Part shown: in pieces, positions 1-7,134 of the stretch | Position numbering within the stretch: position 1 is the stretch's first letter | How the letters are laid out: the number at the start of each line of letters is the position of its first letter | Assembly: GCA_030830765.1 (NCBI GenBank) | Contig: JAURMJ010000012.1 | Span: 1-9,089, forward strand | Source: Quisquiliibacterium sp. | GTDB lineage: Bacteria; Pseudomonadota; Gammaproteobacteria; Burkholderiales; Burkholderiaceae_E | Direction: 5' to 3' | DNA length: 9,089 nt | Program-made: the position numbers and the translations under genes | The notes under the pieces: model-generated | The model's database searches: none | What the model was told of the DNA's origin: nothing | What the model saw: only the letters and a program-made list of their open reading frames with translations

Positions 1-1349
1 ATCTCGTTCATCGGCAGGTCGTAGCGCAGGTGCACCTGCTTGCCGTGATACGACAGATTGGTCTGCACGCCTCGCTTGCTCGTGCATAGTGTGATCACGT
101 TGCCGACATATTCCTGCGGAACAAAGATCGTCACATCGACGATGGGCTCGCGGATCTCTTCCATCTTGCTCGGTTCGGGCATCTTGGCCGGATTCTCGAC
201 CTGAAAGACGGTGCCGTCCCGCATCAGAATTTCATACACAACCGTGGGTGCGGTCGTGATCAGATCCATGTCGAATTCGCGTTCCAACCGCTCCTGGACA
301 ATGTCCATGTGCAGCAACCCGAGAAATCCGCAACGAAAGCCAAAGCCAAGCGCCTGCGATACTTCAGGCTCGAACTGCAGCGATGCATCGTTGAGCTGCA
401 ACTTTTCTAGTGCATCTCGCATCGAATCGTATTGATTAGCCTCGACCGGGTACAAACCGGCAAACACCGATGGTTTGATTTCCTTGAACCCCGGCAGCGG
501 TTCCTGAGCCGACGGATTGACCAGCGTGATCGTGTCGCCAACCTTGGCTGACTTCAATTCCTTGATCCCGGCGATCACAAATCCGACATCACCCGCGGAA
601 AGCTTTTCACGCGGCGTCGACTTTGGCGTAAAAGCACCCACATGTTCGCAGCCGTAGGTCGTGTTGGTCGCCATCAGACGGATCCGGTCACGTGGCTTGA
701 GCGTGCCATTGATGACCCGTACCAGCATCACGACCCCAACGTAATTGTCAAACCAGGAGTCAATGATCAGTGCCTGCAGCGGCGCATCAGGATCGCCCTT
801 GGGGGGCGGAATCCTGGCAATGACTGCCTCCAGAATGTCGTCAATCCCCATGCCGGTCTTGGCGCTCGCGCGGATTGCGTCGGTGGCATCAATACCGATC
901 ACATCCTCGACTTCCTGGGCTGCGCCGTCCGGATCAGCCGATGGCAGATCCATCTTGTTGAGCACCGGAACCACCTCAACCCCCAGATCGATCGCCGTGT
1001 AACAGTTGGCAACCGTCTGCGCCTCGACGCCCTGTGTCGCATCGACAACCAGCAAAGCGCCCTCGCAGGCTGACAGCGAACGACTGACCTCATAGGAAAA
1101 GTCGACGTGCCCCGGTGTATCAATCAGGTTCAGAGAATAGACCTGACCGTCTTTCGCGGTGTAGGACAGCGAAGCCGTCTGGGCCTTGATCGTGATGCCG
1201 CGCTCACGCTCAAGATCCATCGAGTCAAGAACCTGAGATTCCATCTCTCGGTCGGACAGTCCGCCGCAGCGATGAATCAGCCGGTCGGCAAGCGTGGACT
1301 TGCCATGGTCAATGTGGGCAATGATCGAAAAGTTGCGAATATTCTGCAT
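1..1349 (-). CDS. lepA: Elongation factor 4 (LepA), 3' end cut off by the window edge
   Basis: LepA is a translational GTPase that acts on the ribosome and is related to EF-G. About 449 codons are present; the family is about 600 residues, so roughly 150 C-terminal residues lie beyond base 1. All GTPase motifs are visible: P-loop AHIDHGKS at residues 11-18, switch region RGITIKAQT at 50-58, DTPGH at 77-81 with the catalytic His81, NKMD at 131-134 and SAKTG at 162-166. Beta-barrel domain II and the EF-G-like domain III follow. The start ATG at 1347-1349 gives the N-terminus [18 protein letters not shown], which matches the family closely, so the start is secure even though no clear Shine-Dalgarno sequence precedes it. 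The gene lies 113 bases downstream of mucD, with hairpins between them. Confidence 0.97.
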   Translation of the reverse strand, partial: MQNIRNFSIIAHIDHGKSTLADRLIHRCGGLSDREMESQVLDSMDLERERGITIKAQTASLSYTAKDGQVYSLNLIDTPGHVDFSYEVSRSLSACEGALLVVDATQGVEAQTVANCYTAIDLGVEVVPVLNKMDLPSADPDGAAQEVEDVIGIDATDAIRASAKTGMGIDDILEAVIARIPPPKGDPDAPLQALIIDSWFDNYVGVVMLVRVINGTLKPRDRIRLMATNTTYGCEHVGAFTPKSTPREKLSAGDVGFVIAGIKELKSAKVGDTITLVNPSAQEPLPGFKEIKPSVFAGLYPVEANQYDSMRDALEKLQLNDASLQFEPEVSQALGFGFRCGFLGLLHMDIVQERLEREFDMDLITTAPTVVYEILMRDGTVFQVENPAKMPEPSKMEEIREPIVDVTIFVPQEYVGNVITLCTSKRGVQTNLSYHGKQVHLRYDLPMNE

Positions 1350-1378
1350 ATCGGGCGGCGCTAATGGCACGCACTATG

Positions 1379-1401
1379 AAAAGAGGCGCCAAATGCGCCT
1401 C
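1379..1401 (-). terminator. Probable Rho-independent terminator or attenuator between mucD and lepA
   Basis: Read on the minus strand, there is a perfect 7-bp stem GAGGCGC/GCGCCTC (1401-1395 with 1389-1383) around a 5-base loop, followed directly by TTTT (1382-1379). This has the shape of a short intrinsic terminator. The stem and T-run are both short, so it may end only part of the transcripts. It lies only 29 bases upstream of the lepA start, so a lepA promoter downstream of it is hardly possible. Partial read-through from mucD is the simpler reading. Confidence 0.5.
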
Positions 1402-1425
1402 AGGTCCGCAATTCTACCGGATCGG

Positions 1426-1450
1426 GGGCATCCGCCGGGAGCGGATGCCC
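1426..1450 (-). other. Perfect 10-bp inverted repeat (hairpin) just after mucD
   Basis: GGGCATCCGC (1426-1435) and GCGGATGCCC (1441-1450) are perfect inverted copies around a 5-base loop. The repeat starts 12 bases after the mucD stop codon. It is a strong RNA hairpin on either strand. No T-run follows it on the minus strand, so it is not a canonical terminator by itself. It may protect the 3' end of the mucD message or act together with the hairpin at 1383-1401. Confidence 0.6.
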
Positions 1451-1462
1451 GCGTTTGAACGC

Positions 1463-2947
1463 CTAACGCGCCGGCTGAACCGGGCGGATCGGCACAAAAC
1501 CCGCACTATCACCGCGTCGAACAAGCACGACATGGGTCTTGCTTTGATCCAGCTTGGCGACTAAATCGTTGAACTGCTCAGCGCTGACGATGTCCTGGTT
1601 ATCCAGAGAAAGCAGCACATCGCCGGCGCGCAGCCCTGCCCGTGCCGCTGCGCCCTCAGCAGTTTCAACCAGAACCCCACTGCGGATGCGTAGTTTCGAC
1701 TTGCGCTCAGCATTCAGATCCGAGACCACGAGTCCCAGAGCATTGGCAACGGGCGCCGGCGCCGGTTTGTCCTTGCCTTTGCGTGCCCCATCGCCAGACC
1801 CACGATCGGCCTTCATTTCCGCAACAGTGACCTGCAGCTTGCGGGTTTCTCCTTTACGCCAGACACGCAAGGGCGCCTCAGTTCCCGGGCGGGTGGACCC
1901 GACCAGACGCGGCAAATCGCTGACCTTGTTGATCGGTCGACCATTGAACTCGAGAATGATGTCCCCCACTTCAATCCCTGCCCGTTCAGCCGGTCCTCCT
2001 GCTTCGATGCTGCGAATCAGCGCCCCACGCGCGGGCTTCAGACCCAGCGCCTCAGCCACTTCCTTGGTCACGTCCGCGATCCCGACGCCAATACGGCCTC
2101 GCACGACGCGGCCACTCGATTTCAACTGATCCGCGACCCGCATCGCTTCATCGATTGGGATCGCAAAGGAAATACCCATGAATCCGCCTGTGCGGCTATA
2201 GATCTGCGAATTGATTCCAACGACCTCACCCCGCAGATTCAGCAGCGGCCCACCCGAATTACCCGGGTTGACCGCGACATCCGTCTGGATGAACGGCAGA
2301 TATTCTCCGGTCTCACGCCCTTTGGCAGAGACGATGCCTGCGGTCACGGTATTGTCGAGCCCGAAGGGCGACCCGATCGCGACGACCCACTCCCCAACGC
2401 GGATGCTGGACGAACTACCGATCGACAGCTTGGGCAAGCTGCCCGCTTCAATCTTGACCAGGGCAACATCGGTGCGCTTGTCCGACCCAATCAACTTGCC
2501 CTTGAACTCGCGCTTGTCGGTCAAGGTGACATAGATCTCGTCTGCCCCATCGACCACATGGTGATTGGTCAGCAGAAAACCGTCATCAGAAATGAAGAAC
2601 CCGGACCCGACGCCGCGAGGGACCTCCTCTCCGCGTCCCCCGCGCTCAGGGCCACCACGCTCGGGCCCCGGCGACTGACGAGGTGGGAAAAACCGCCTGA
2701 AAAACTCATAGAACGGATCATTTTCATCCATTCCTTCCGGCATCTGCGGATAGCCATTGGCCGACGGACCTTTGGAACGCTCAGTCGTCCGAATATTGAC
2801 AACGGCCGGACCAACGCGTTCGACCAGATCAGCAAAATCCGGCAACCCGCTCACCAGGGTCTGTGCCTGCGCGCTCGCGAGCATCAACCCCGGGACCATC
2901 CCGGTCAGGGCAAGCACAACCAGCAACAGATTCAAGACTTTCTTCAT
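1463..2947 (-). CDS. mucD: Periplasmic serine protease/chaperone MucD (DegP/HtrA family)
   Basis: This HtrA-family protease degrades or refolds damaged envelope proteins in the periplasm. It has 494 residues, normal for a two-PDZ member. Residues 1-28 form a signal peptide: Lys2-Lys3, a hydrophobic core, then an ASAQA cleavage site. The trypsin-like domain covers about 40-275 with catalytic His130 (NHHVVDGA), Asp160 (KRTDVALVKI) and Ser231 (NPGNSGGPLLN). PDZ1 spans about 283-375 and PDZ2 about 400-485, joined by a Lys/Pro/Ala-rich linker. A flexible Gly/Pro/Arg-rich stretch lies at 91-107, where the family has its LA loop. The ATG directly follows the TAG of the upstream gene, with AAGGA about 9 bases upstream, suggesting translational coupling. 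In related bacteria mucD follows rpoE-rseA-rseB and belongs to the sigma-E envelope stress response. Those genes are absent here. DegQ/Do are alternative names. Confidence 0.95.
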   Translation of the reverse strand: MKKVLNLLLVVLALTGMVPGLMLASAQAQTLVSGLPDFADLVERVGPAVVNIRTTERSKGPSANGYPQMPEGMDENDPFYEFFRRFFPPRQSPGPERGGPERGGRGEEVPRGVGSGFFISDDGFLLTNHHVVDGADEIYVTLTDKREFKGKLIGSDKRTDVALVKIEAGSLPKLSIGSSSSIRVGEWVVAIGSPFGLDNTVTAGIVSAKGRETGEYLPFIQTDVAVNPGNSGGPLLNLRGEVVGINSQIYSRTGGFMGISFAIPIDEAMRVADQLKSSGRVVRGRIGVGIADVTKEVAEALGLKPARGALIRSIEAGGPAERAGIEVGDIILEFNGRPINKVSDLPRLVGSTRPGTEAPLRVWRKGETRKLQVTVAEMKADRGSGDGARKGKDKPAPAPVANALGLVVSDLNAERKSKLRIRSGVLVETAEGAAARAGLRAGDVLLSLDNQDIVSAEQFNDLVAKLDQSKTHVVLVRRGDSAGFVPIRPVQPAR

Positions 2948-3493
2948 CTATCCCGTCCTTTCGACTGGGGGTTTGATCACATCGAGCCGATGCGGCGCAC
3001 GCTGCAGCCAGGTCAACCAGGAATTCAAGGCCCGCCAATGGTCGTCGGAATAACTGTCACGCCCTAACAGCAGACGCAGGCGGACTCCCGAACAACGGCC
3101 ATCAATCCAGATCATGGGGCCAATTCGGCACCAGACAAGTGGTTGAAACCGCTGCACGCTTGGCAAAAGCCACCTGCCAGCGATGCTCTTCATGTCAACT
3201 GCTCCTGAGCCGGGCGAGAACCCGGTCAGGTTCGGCCCCCTGACCCAGCTGGCATGACCGTCATGCGCCACCCAGAGTCGTCCCGCGGGCTGGACATGCT
3301 GCAGCCTGCGAAACGACCACAGTGTCAGACCAAGACTCGCCACGACGATCAACAAAAACGCGATCAAATCGAAGGATTGCGATGCCACAGACCAGAGCTG
3401 CACCAAGGCCAACGGCACGAGCGCATGAATCAGGCCGATAAAGATCGCCAGACTCCGAGATGGGCGGACTTCCAGTTGGAACTCAAAGGCCAT
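2948..3493 (-). CDS. YgfX-like inner-membrane protein, function uncertain
   Basis: The product has 181 residues. Two predicted membrane helices lie at about 14-35 and 42-61, with a short loop between them, followed by an Arg-rich stretch (FRRLQ, 61-65) and a soluble domain of about 115 residues. The layout, the VRPSR motif near the N-terminus, the Trp-rich strands and the D-x-W-R-x-L-x-x-W-L motif near residues 151-159 resemble the YgfX (CptA toxin-like) family. The E. coli member pairs with SdhE/YgfY, but no such partner is visible here. The assignment is by memory of the family pattern only. The start is constrained by an in-frame stop at 3500-3502, and the ribosome-binding site is weak. 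The TAG stop abuts the mucD ATG, so the two are probably co-transcribed. The gene occupies the place where rpoE, rseA and rseB might be expected. Confidence 0.6.
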   Translation of the reverse strand: MAFEFQLEVRPSRSLAIFIGLIHALVPLALVQLWSVASQSFDLIAFLLIVVASLGLTLWSFRRLQHVQPAGRLWVAHDGHASWVRGPNLTGFSPGSGAVDMKSIAGRWLLPSVQRFQPLVWCRIGPMIWIDGRCSGVRLRLLLGRDSYSDDHWRALNSWLTWLQRAPHRLDVIKPPVERTG

Positions 3494-3664
3494 CGTTTTT
3501 CAGGGCCCCATGAATCGAAAACGAGAAGAACGGCAAGCGCTAAGTAGTTGATTCGAGCAGCGTGACAGTGGCCTCAGATCAGTCCACTGCGCAGGCAATC
3601 CAGCTGTCCGCCTGCAATCTCCGATCAATCTTCAGCGATCCGTATCACGAGATCCAGCGAACGC
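3494..3664. other. 171-base gap between fabF and the ygfX-like gene
   Basis: I see no gene here: all three minus-strand frames contain stops, and the short translations do not resemble RpoE, RseA or RseB. Two weak inverted repeats are present, CAGTGG/CCACTG (3566-3571 with 3584-3589) and GCAGGC/GCCTGC (3591-3596 with 3610-3615). Neither is followed by a T-run on the minus strand. A promoter for ygfX-mucD would be expected here, but I could not pick out a convincing -35/-10 pair or sigma-E site. Confidence 0.5.
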
Positions 3665-4897
3665 TCAGACCCGGCTGATTACCAGGGTACCGTTTGTGCC
3701 ACCGAATCCGAATGAGTTCTTCATTGCAACATCAATCTTCATCTGGCGAGCCTCATTGGCACAGTAATCAAGATCGCATTCAGGATCCTGATTGAAGATA
3801 TTGATGGTTGGCGGAGAAACCTGATGATGGACTGCCAACACGGTCAGCAGACTTTCAAGACCACCGGCCCCACCCAACAGGTGGCCAGTCATCGACTTGG
3901 TCGAATTGACAACGAGCTTTCGGGCAGCATCGCCCAGAGCGAGCTTGATTGCATCCGTTTCGTTCTTGTCCCCAAGCGGTGTGGACGTCCCGTGGGCATT
4001 CAAATAGCTGATCTGCTCGGCATTGATCCCCGCGTTACGCATGGCCGCTTGCATGCATCGACGAGGCCCGTCGGTATTTGGCGCGGTGATGTGATTGGCA
4101 TCAGCGCTCATGCCAAAACCGGAAATTTCGGCATAGATTCTCGCTCCGCGACGCTTGGCATGCTCGTACTCCTCCAGCACGAGAACGCCAGCGCCCTCGC
4201 CCAGGACAAACCCGTCGCGGTCTTTATCCCAGGGACGGCTTGCGGTTGCAGGATCATCGTTGCGCGTGGACATGGCTCGGGCAGCACAGAATCCACCGAC
4301 CCCAAGCGGCGACACCGTGGATTCTGCCCCTCCGGCAACCATCAGATCAGCATCGCCATATTCAATCATGCGCGCCGACTGACCAATACTGTGCAAGCCC
4401 GTCGTGCAGGCTGTGACGATTGCCAGGTTTGGCCCTTGCAGACCAAACATGATTGAGAGCTGCCCGGAGATCATATTGATGATCGACCCCGGGACAAAGA
4501 ATGGCGAAATCCTGCGCGGACCACGATTCAGGTATTCGGAATGGTTGTCCTCGATCAACGGAAGCCCACCAATCCCGGACCCGATCATCACGCCGATCTG
4601 AGTGCGATTTTGATCGGTGATCTCGATACCGCTATCCCGGATAGCCTGCACACCGGCAGCCAGTCCATAGTGGATAAAGGTATCGAAATGTCGAGCTTCC
4701 TTGGCAGGCAGGTATTCGTCAATTGAAAACCCACGAACCTCGCCGGCAATCTGCGACGTGAAGGCGCTCGCATCGAAGCGGCTGATCCTGTCGATTCCGG
4801 ATTTGCCAGCGACGATGTTTTGCCAGGTGGTCGAGACATCATTGCCGACCGGGGAGACGGCTCCCAGACCGGTAACTACGACACGGCGACGGCTCAC
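3665..4897 (-). CDS. fabF: Beta-ketoacyl-ACP synthase II (FabF)
   Basis: FabF condenses malonyl-ACP with acyl-ACP in the elongation cycle of fatty-acid synthesis in the cytoplasm. With the start chosen here it has 410 residues, usual for the family. The thiolase-fold active site is complete: Cys164 in TACTTG, His302 in [11 protein letters not shown], Lys334 in NSTKSMTGH and His339 in the same motif, plus [10 protein letters not shown] near the C-terminus. I chose the GTG at 4895-4897 because AAGGAG lies 6 bases upstream. The longer open frame would start with TTG at 4915, but that extension reads through the ribosome-binding site, and the protein beginning SRRRVVVTG fits the family. Only 30 bases separate the gene from acpP and no terminator is visible between them, so the two are probably co-transcribed. 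Confidence 0.96.
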   Translation of the reverse strand: MSRRRVVVTGLGAVSPVGNDVSTTWQNIVAGKSGIDRISRFDASAFTSQIAGEVRGFSIDEYLPAKEARHFDTFIHYGLAAGVQAIRDSGIEITDQNRTQIGVMIGSGIGGLPLIEDNHSEYLNRGPRRISPFFVPGSIINMISGQLSIMFGLQGPNLAIVTACTTGLHSIGQSARMIEYGDADLMVAGGAESTVSPLGVGGFCAARAMSTRNDDPATASRPWDKDRDGFVLGEGAGVLVLEEYEHAKRRGARIYAEISGFGMSADANHITAPNTDGPRRCMQAAMRNAGINAEQISYLNAHGTSTPLGDKNETDAIKLALGDAARKLVVNSTKSMTGHLLGGAGGLESLLTVLAVHHQVSPPTINIFNQDPECDLDYCANEARQMKIDVAMKNSFGFGGTNGTLVISRV

Positions 4898-4903
4898 AGT
4901 GAA

Positions 4904-4909
4904 CTCCTT
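4904..4909 (-). promoter_or_regulatory. Ribosome-binding site that fixes the fabF start
   Basis: AAGGAG on the minus strand lies 6 bases before the GTG at 4897. It falls inside the TTG-initiated extension and argues that translation begins at the GTG. Confidence 0.8.
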
Positions 4910-4927
4910 GGACAACCGGGGATTGAA

Positions 4928-5167
4928 TCAGCTCTTGCTGTGGGACTGGACGTAATCGATAGCCTGCTGGACCGTAGTGATCTTTTCAGCTTCTTCGTCA
5001 GGGATCTCGGTTTCGAACGCGTCTTCGAGCGCCATCACGAGCTCCACCGTGTCAAGCGAGTCGGCACCCAGATCGTCGACGAAAGAAGATTCGTTCTTAA
5101 TGTCCGCCTCGTTGACGCCCAGTTGCTCAGCAACGATTTTGCGCACGCGTTGTTCGATGTTTTCCAT
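4928..5167 (-). CDS. acpP: Acyl carrier protein
   Basis: This small acidic protein of 79 residues, the family's normal length, carries the growing acyl chain on a phosphopantetheine arm. The arm attaches to the Ser in [12 protein letters not shown], residue 37 counting Met1 (36 in mature numbering). The helical-bundle pattern and the acidic recognition helix ([21 protein letters not shown]) are intact, the latter being bound by the Fab enzymes. The ATG at 5165-5167 has GAGGAG 8 bases upstream (5176-5181). A leader with its own probable promoter and hairpins precedes the gene, consistent with the high ACP level cells need. fabF follows after 30 bases. Confidence 0.98.
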   Translation of the reverse strand: MENIEQRVRKIVAEQLGVNEADIKNESSFVDDLGADSLDTVELVMALEDAFETEIPDEEAEKITTVQQAIDYVQSHSKS

Positions 5168-5186
5168 TTGCTCGACTCCTCGGATT

Positions 5187-5212
5187 GGGTCCCGGTTTGA
5201 TTGAAGGAACCC
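5187..5212 (-). other. Leader hairpin just upstream of the acpP ribosome-binding site
   Basis: On the minus strand GGGTTCC (5212-5206) can pair with GGGACCC (5193-5187), 7 bp including one G-U pair, around a 12-base loop. It ends 5 bases before the GAGGAG ribosome-binding site, so the site itself stays single-stranded. It could influence translation or mRNA stability; this is inference from base pairing only. Confidence 0.4.
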
Positions 5213-5249
5213 GTTTTTGAAATTTGTTCAGTTCTATTTGGGCAGTTGC

Positions 5250-5279
5250 GCGGACTTTACGCAAGGCGTCATAGTCCGC
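5250..5279 (-). other. Stem-loop near the presumed 5' end of the acpP message
   Basis: GCGGACT and AGTCCGC (5250-5256 with 5273-5279) form a perfect 7-bp stem. A nested ACGC/GCGT pair (5259-5262 with 5266-5269) closes a 3-base loop. If transcription starts near 5291, the hairpin begins about 12 bases into the message. A hairpin there could protect the mRNA from 5'-end-dependent decay. No T-run follows it on the minus strand, so it is not a terminator. Confidence 0.5.
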
Positions 5280-5297
5280 ATTCAGGCCGGCGGCCGG

Positions 5298-5306
5298 ATT
5301 TTAGCA
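5298..5306 (-). promoter_or_regulatory. Probable acpP promoter (extended -10)
   Basis: The minus strand reads TGCTAAAAT, an extended -10 element (TGn plus TAAAAT, five of six bases of TATAAT). No good -35 is seen; the best at a 16-base spacing is TTCGAT, which is weak, as is common for extended -10 promoters. Transcription would start near 5291, giving a leader of about 125 bases. It lies in the largest gap of the cluster, where a separate acpP promoter makes sense. Confidence 0.5.
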
Positions 5307-5327
5307 GTTGCACGGTCCCATCGAATA

Positions 5328-5361
5328 CAAGTCGCTTAGCCTAGCCGATTCGCTCGACTTG
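5328..5361. repeat. 7-bp inverted repeat between fabG and acpP
   Basis: CAAGTCG (5328-5334) and CGACTTG (5355-5361) are perfect inverted copies 20 bases apart. The pair lies between the fabG stop and the probable acpP -10, upstream of where a -35 would be. It could be a regulator-binding site or a weak hairpin after fabG. No T-run follows it on the minus strand. Confidence 0.35.
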
Positions 5362-5384
5362 ATTGATCGAAGAAGCGTGGTTAC

Positions 5385-6134
5385 TCATTCCATGTACATC
5401 CCACCATTGACATGCAGCGTGACCCCGGTGATGTACCCAGCCTGCGGCGACGCCAGATAAGCGACCGCCGAAGCAACATCCTCAGGCTGACCGAAGCGCG
5501 CCAACGGGATCCCCTGGACCAGAGCCGACGTCTGCTCCTGCGACAGCGCACGGGTCATGTCAGTGTCGATGAAACCGGGCGCTACGCAGTTCACCGTGAT
5601 GTTGCGACTTCCCAACTCGCGGGCCAGCGCGCGGCTCATGCCTGCAACGCCAGCTTTCGCCGCTGCGTAATTGGCTTGTCCGGCGTTGCCGCTCGAGCCA
5701 ACCACCGATGTGACGTTGATGATGCGACCGAAGCGAGCCTTCATCATCGGGCGCATCACAAGTTTAGACAGGCGAAAGACTGCGGTCAGGTTCGTCTCAA
5801 TAACAGCAGCCCATTCGTCGTCCTTCATGCGCATGGCGAGATTGTCGCGCGTGATACCGGCATTATTCACAAGCACGGACAAGGACCCAAATTCCTTGAT
5901 GATTGAATCGACAAGCGCCTCGCAGGCTGCTGCATCGCCCACTTCAAGGACCTGTCCTCGGCCTTTGACCGCCCCTTCCGAGAACCCTTGGGAAATCGCA
6001 TCAGCACCCGCCTGTGACGTCGCCGTGCCAATCACGGTTGCACCTTGTGCACCAAGCTGCATTGCAATGGCATGGCCGATCCCGCGGCTCGCGCCGGTTA
6101 CCAGCGCGATCTGGCCATTCAATGAGTCATTCAT
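5385..6134 (-). CDS. fabG: 3-oxoacyl-ACP reductase (FabG)
   Basis: FabG reduces 3-ketoacyl-ACP to 3-hydroxyacyl-ACP using NADPH, the first reduction of the elongation cycle, in the cytoplasm. It is a 249-residue short-chain dehydrogenase, the usual length. Visible motifs are the cofactor-binding TGASRGIG at 13-20, NNAG at 90-93, catalytic Asn115, Ser143, Tyr156 and Lys160 (YAAAK), and the PGFIDTDMT segment at 186-194. The C-terminus HVNGGMYME is typical of FabG. The ATG overlaps the fabD stop by one base (TGATG), and GGAGG lies 7 bases upstream within fabD, indicating translational coupling. Many SDR enzymes look alike, but the position between fabD and acpP makes FabG nearly certain. Confidence 0.97.
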   Translation of the reverse strand: MNDSLNGQIALVTGASRGIGHAIAMQLGAQGATVIGTATSQAGADAISQGFSEGAVKGRGQVLEVGDAAACEALVDSIIKEFGSLSVLVNNAGITRDNLAMRMKDDEWAAVIETNLTAVFRLSKLVMRPMMKARFGRIINVTSVVGSSGNAGQANYAAAKAGVAGMSRALARELGSRNITVNCVAPGFIDTDMTRALSQEQTSALVQGIPLARFGQPEDVASAVAYLASPQAGYITGVTLHVNGGMYME

Positions 6135-7072
6135 CAGTTGACCTCCGCCAAGGCCGCCTCAAGGGTGGCCGGATCATAGACAGCGCTGGACTTCAGTTCC
6201 TTGTCAATGCGACCGGTGAGACCAGACAGAACCTTGCCAGGACCAAATTCAATCAGATGAGTAACCCCCATCGACCTGAGCTTTTGCACCACTTCGACCC
6301 AGCGAACCGGCCCGTAGGCCTGCCGAACCAGTGCATCGACGATGCGGGACGGATCGGTTTCGACTGCAACATCAACGTTGTTGACAACCGGGATCCGGGG
6401 CGTGGCCACCTGGATTCCAGCCAGCGCAATCGCCAGACGATCACCTGCTGGCTTGAGCAACGGCGAATGGAACGGAGCCGAAACCGCCAATGGCAATGCG
6501 CGCTTGGCGCCAAGTGCCTTGGCCTCGACACAGGCGCGCTCGACTGCCGATTTATGTCCGGCGATTACAACCTGGGCGGGTGCATTGAAATTGGCCGGAT
6601 CGACCACCTCTCCGGGCATTGCCTCGCGTGCCCGCGCGCAGGCCTGCGCAACCGTCGCATCGTCAAGACCAAGAATTGCAGCCATCGAGCCCATGCCAAC
6701 CGGTACAGCCTCCTGCATGGCCTGCGCCCGCGTACGAACCAGAGGCACGGCTGTCGACAATGAAAAACTGCCGGCAACAGTCAGGGCCGAGTATTCGCCG
6801 AGGCTGTGTCCAGCCACTGCGGCAGGTTCCGGCCCACCGGCCGCGCGCCAGGCAGCGTAACAGGCATAGGAAGCCACCAGCATGGCGGGCTGTGTGTTGA
6901 CTGTGAGCCCCAGTGTCTCGGCCGGGCCCTTCGCAATCAATGCTGAAAGCGGTTCCCCGAGGGCTGCATCGGCTTCGCCAAGCACAGCCTGCACGGCGGC
7001 ACTGTCCGCAAACGCGTCGAGCATGCCGACCGATTGCGCCCCTTGTCCCGGAAAAACGAATGCCAGACTCAT
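6134..7072 (-). CDS. fabD: Malonyl-CoA:ACP transacylase (FabD)
   Basis: FabD transfers malonyl from CoA to ACP and so supplies the extender unit for FabH and FabF. It has 312 residues, the normal size. The active site is complete: FPGQGAQ at 7-13 (oxyanion region), the nucleophile Ser90 in GHSLGE, Arg115 in RTRAQAMQ, which binds the malonyl carboxylate, His202 in SAPFHSPL, and Gln251 in VRQAYGPVRW. The ATG at 7070-7072 has a strong AGGAGG at 7084-7089, with a rather long spacing of 11 bases. The gene lies 62 bases after fabH, with a hairpin in the gap, and overlaps fabG by one base. Confidence 0.97.
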   Translation of the reverse strand: MSLAFVFPGQGAQSVGMLDAFADSAAVQAVLGEADAALGEPLSALIAKGPAETLGLTVNTQPAMLVASYACYAAWRAAGGPEPAAVAGHSLGEYSALTVAGSFSLSTAVPLVRTRAQAMQEAVPVGMGSMAAILGLDDATVAQACARAREAMPGEVVDPANFNAPAQVVIAGHKSAVERACVEAKALGAKRALPLAVSAPFHSPLLKPAGDRLAIALAGIQVATPRIPVVNNVDVAVETDPSRIVDALVRQAYGPVRWVEVVQKLRSMGVTHLIEFGPGKVLSGLTGRIDKELKSSAVYDPATLEAALAEVN

Positions 7073-7106
7073 CTGGAAAACACCCTCCTGTCTTGTGACC
7101 CTGTCG

Positions 7107-7130
7107 CTGGCGCTGCTTCGTGGGCGCCAG
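7107..7130 (-). other. Intercistronic hairpin between fabH and fabD
   Basis: CTGGCGC (7107-7113) and GCGCCAG (7124-7130) form a perfect 7-bp stem with a 10-base loop, starting 4 bases after the fabH stop codon. On the minus strand it is followed by GC-rich sequence, not a T-run, so it is not a standard terminator. It might stabilise the fabH message end or mark a processing site. Confidence 0.5.
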
Positions 7131-7134
7131 AAAA

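Noticed and set aside
1554..2129. A 191-codon open frame on the plus strand opposite mucD
   Set aside because: It lies fully within mucD, has a Ser/Arg/Pro-rich low-complexity composition typical of antisense frames in GC-rich genes, and has no recognisable domain.
2639..2680. Tandem PERGG repeat in MucD (residues 95-104) as a recent repeat expansion
   Set aside because: The two copies differ at several synonymous positions and lie in the variable flexible loop of the HtrA family, so this is ordinary low-complexity sequence.
3494..3664. A decayed rpoE or rseA remnant in the gap
   Set aside because: I translated the minus-strand frames of the gap; all contain stops and none gives a recognisable sigma-factor or RseA motif. 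No remnant can be supported by eye.
6014..6763. A 249-codon plus-strand open frame across the fabG/fabD junction
   Set aside because: It overlaps two certain genes on the other strand, is Arg/His/Cys-rich without domain features, and is taken as a shadow frame.
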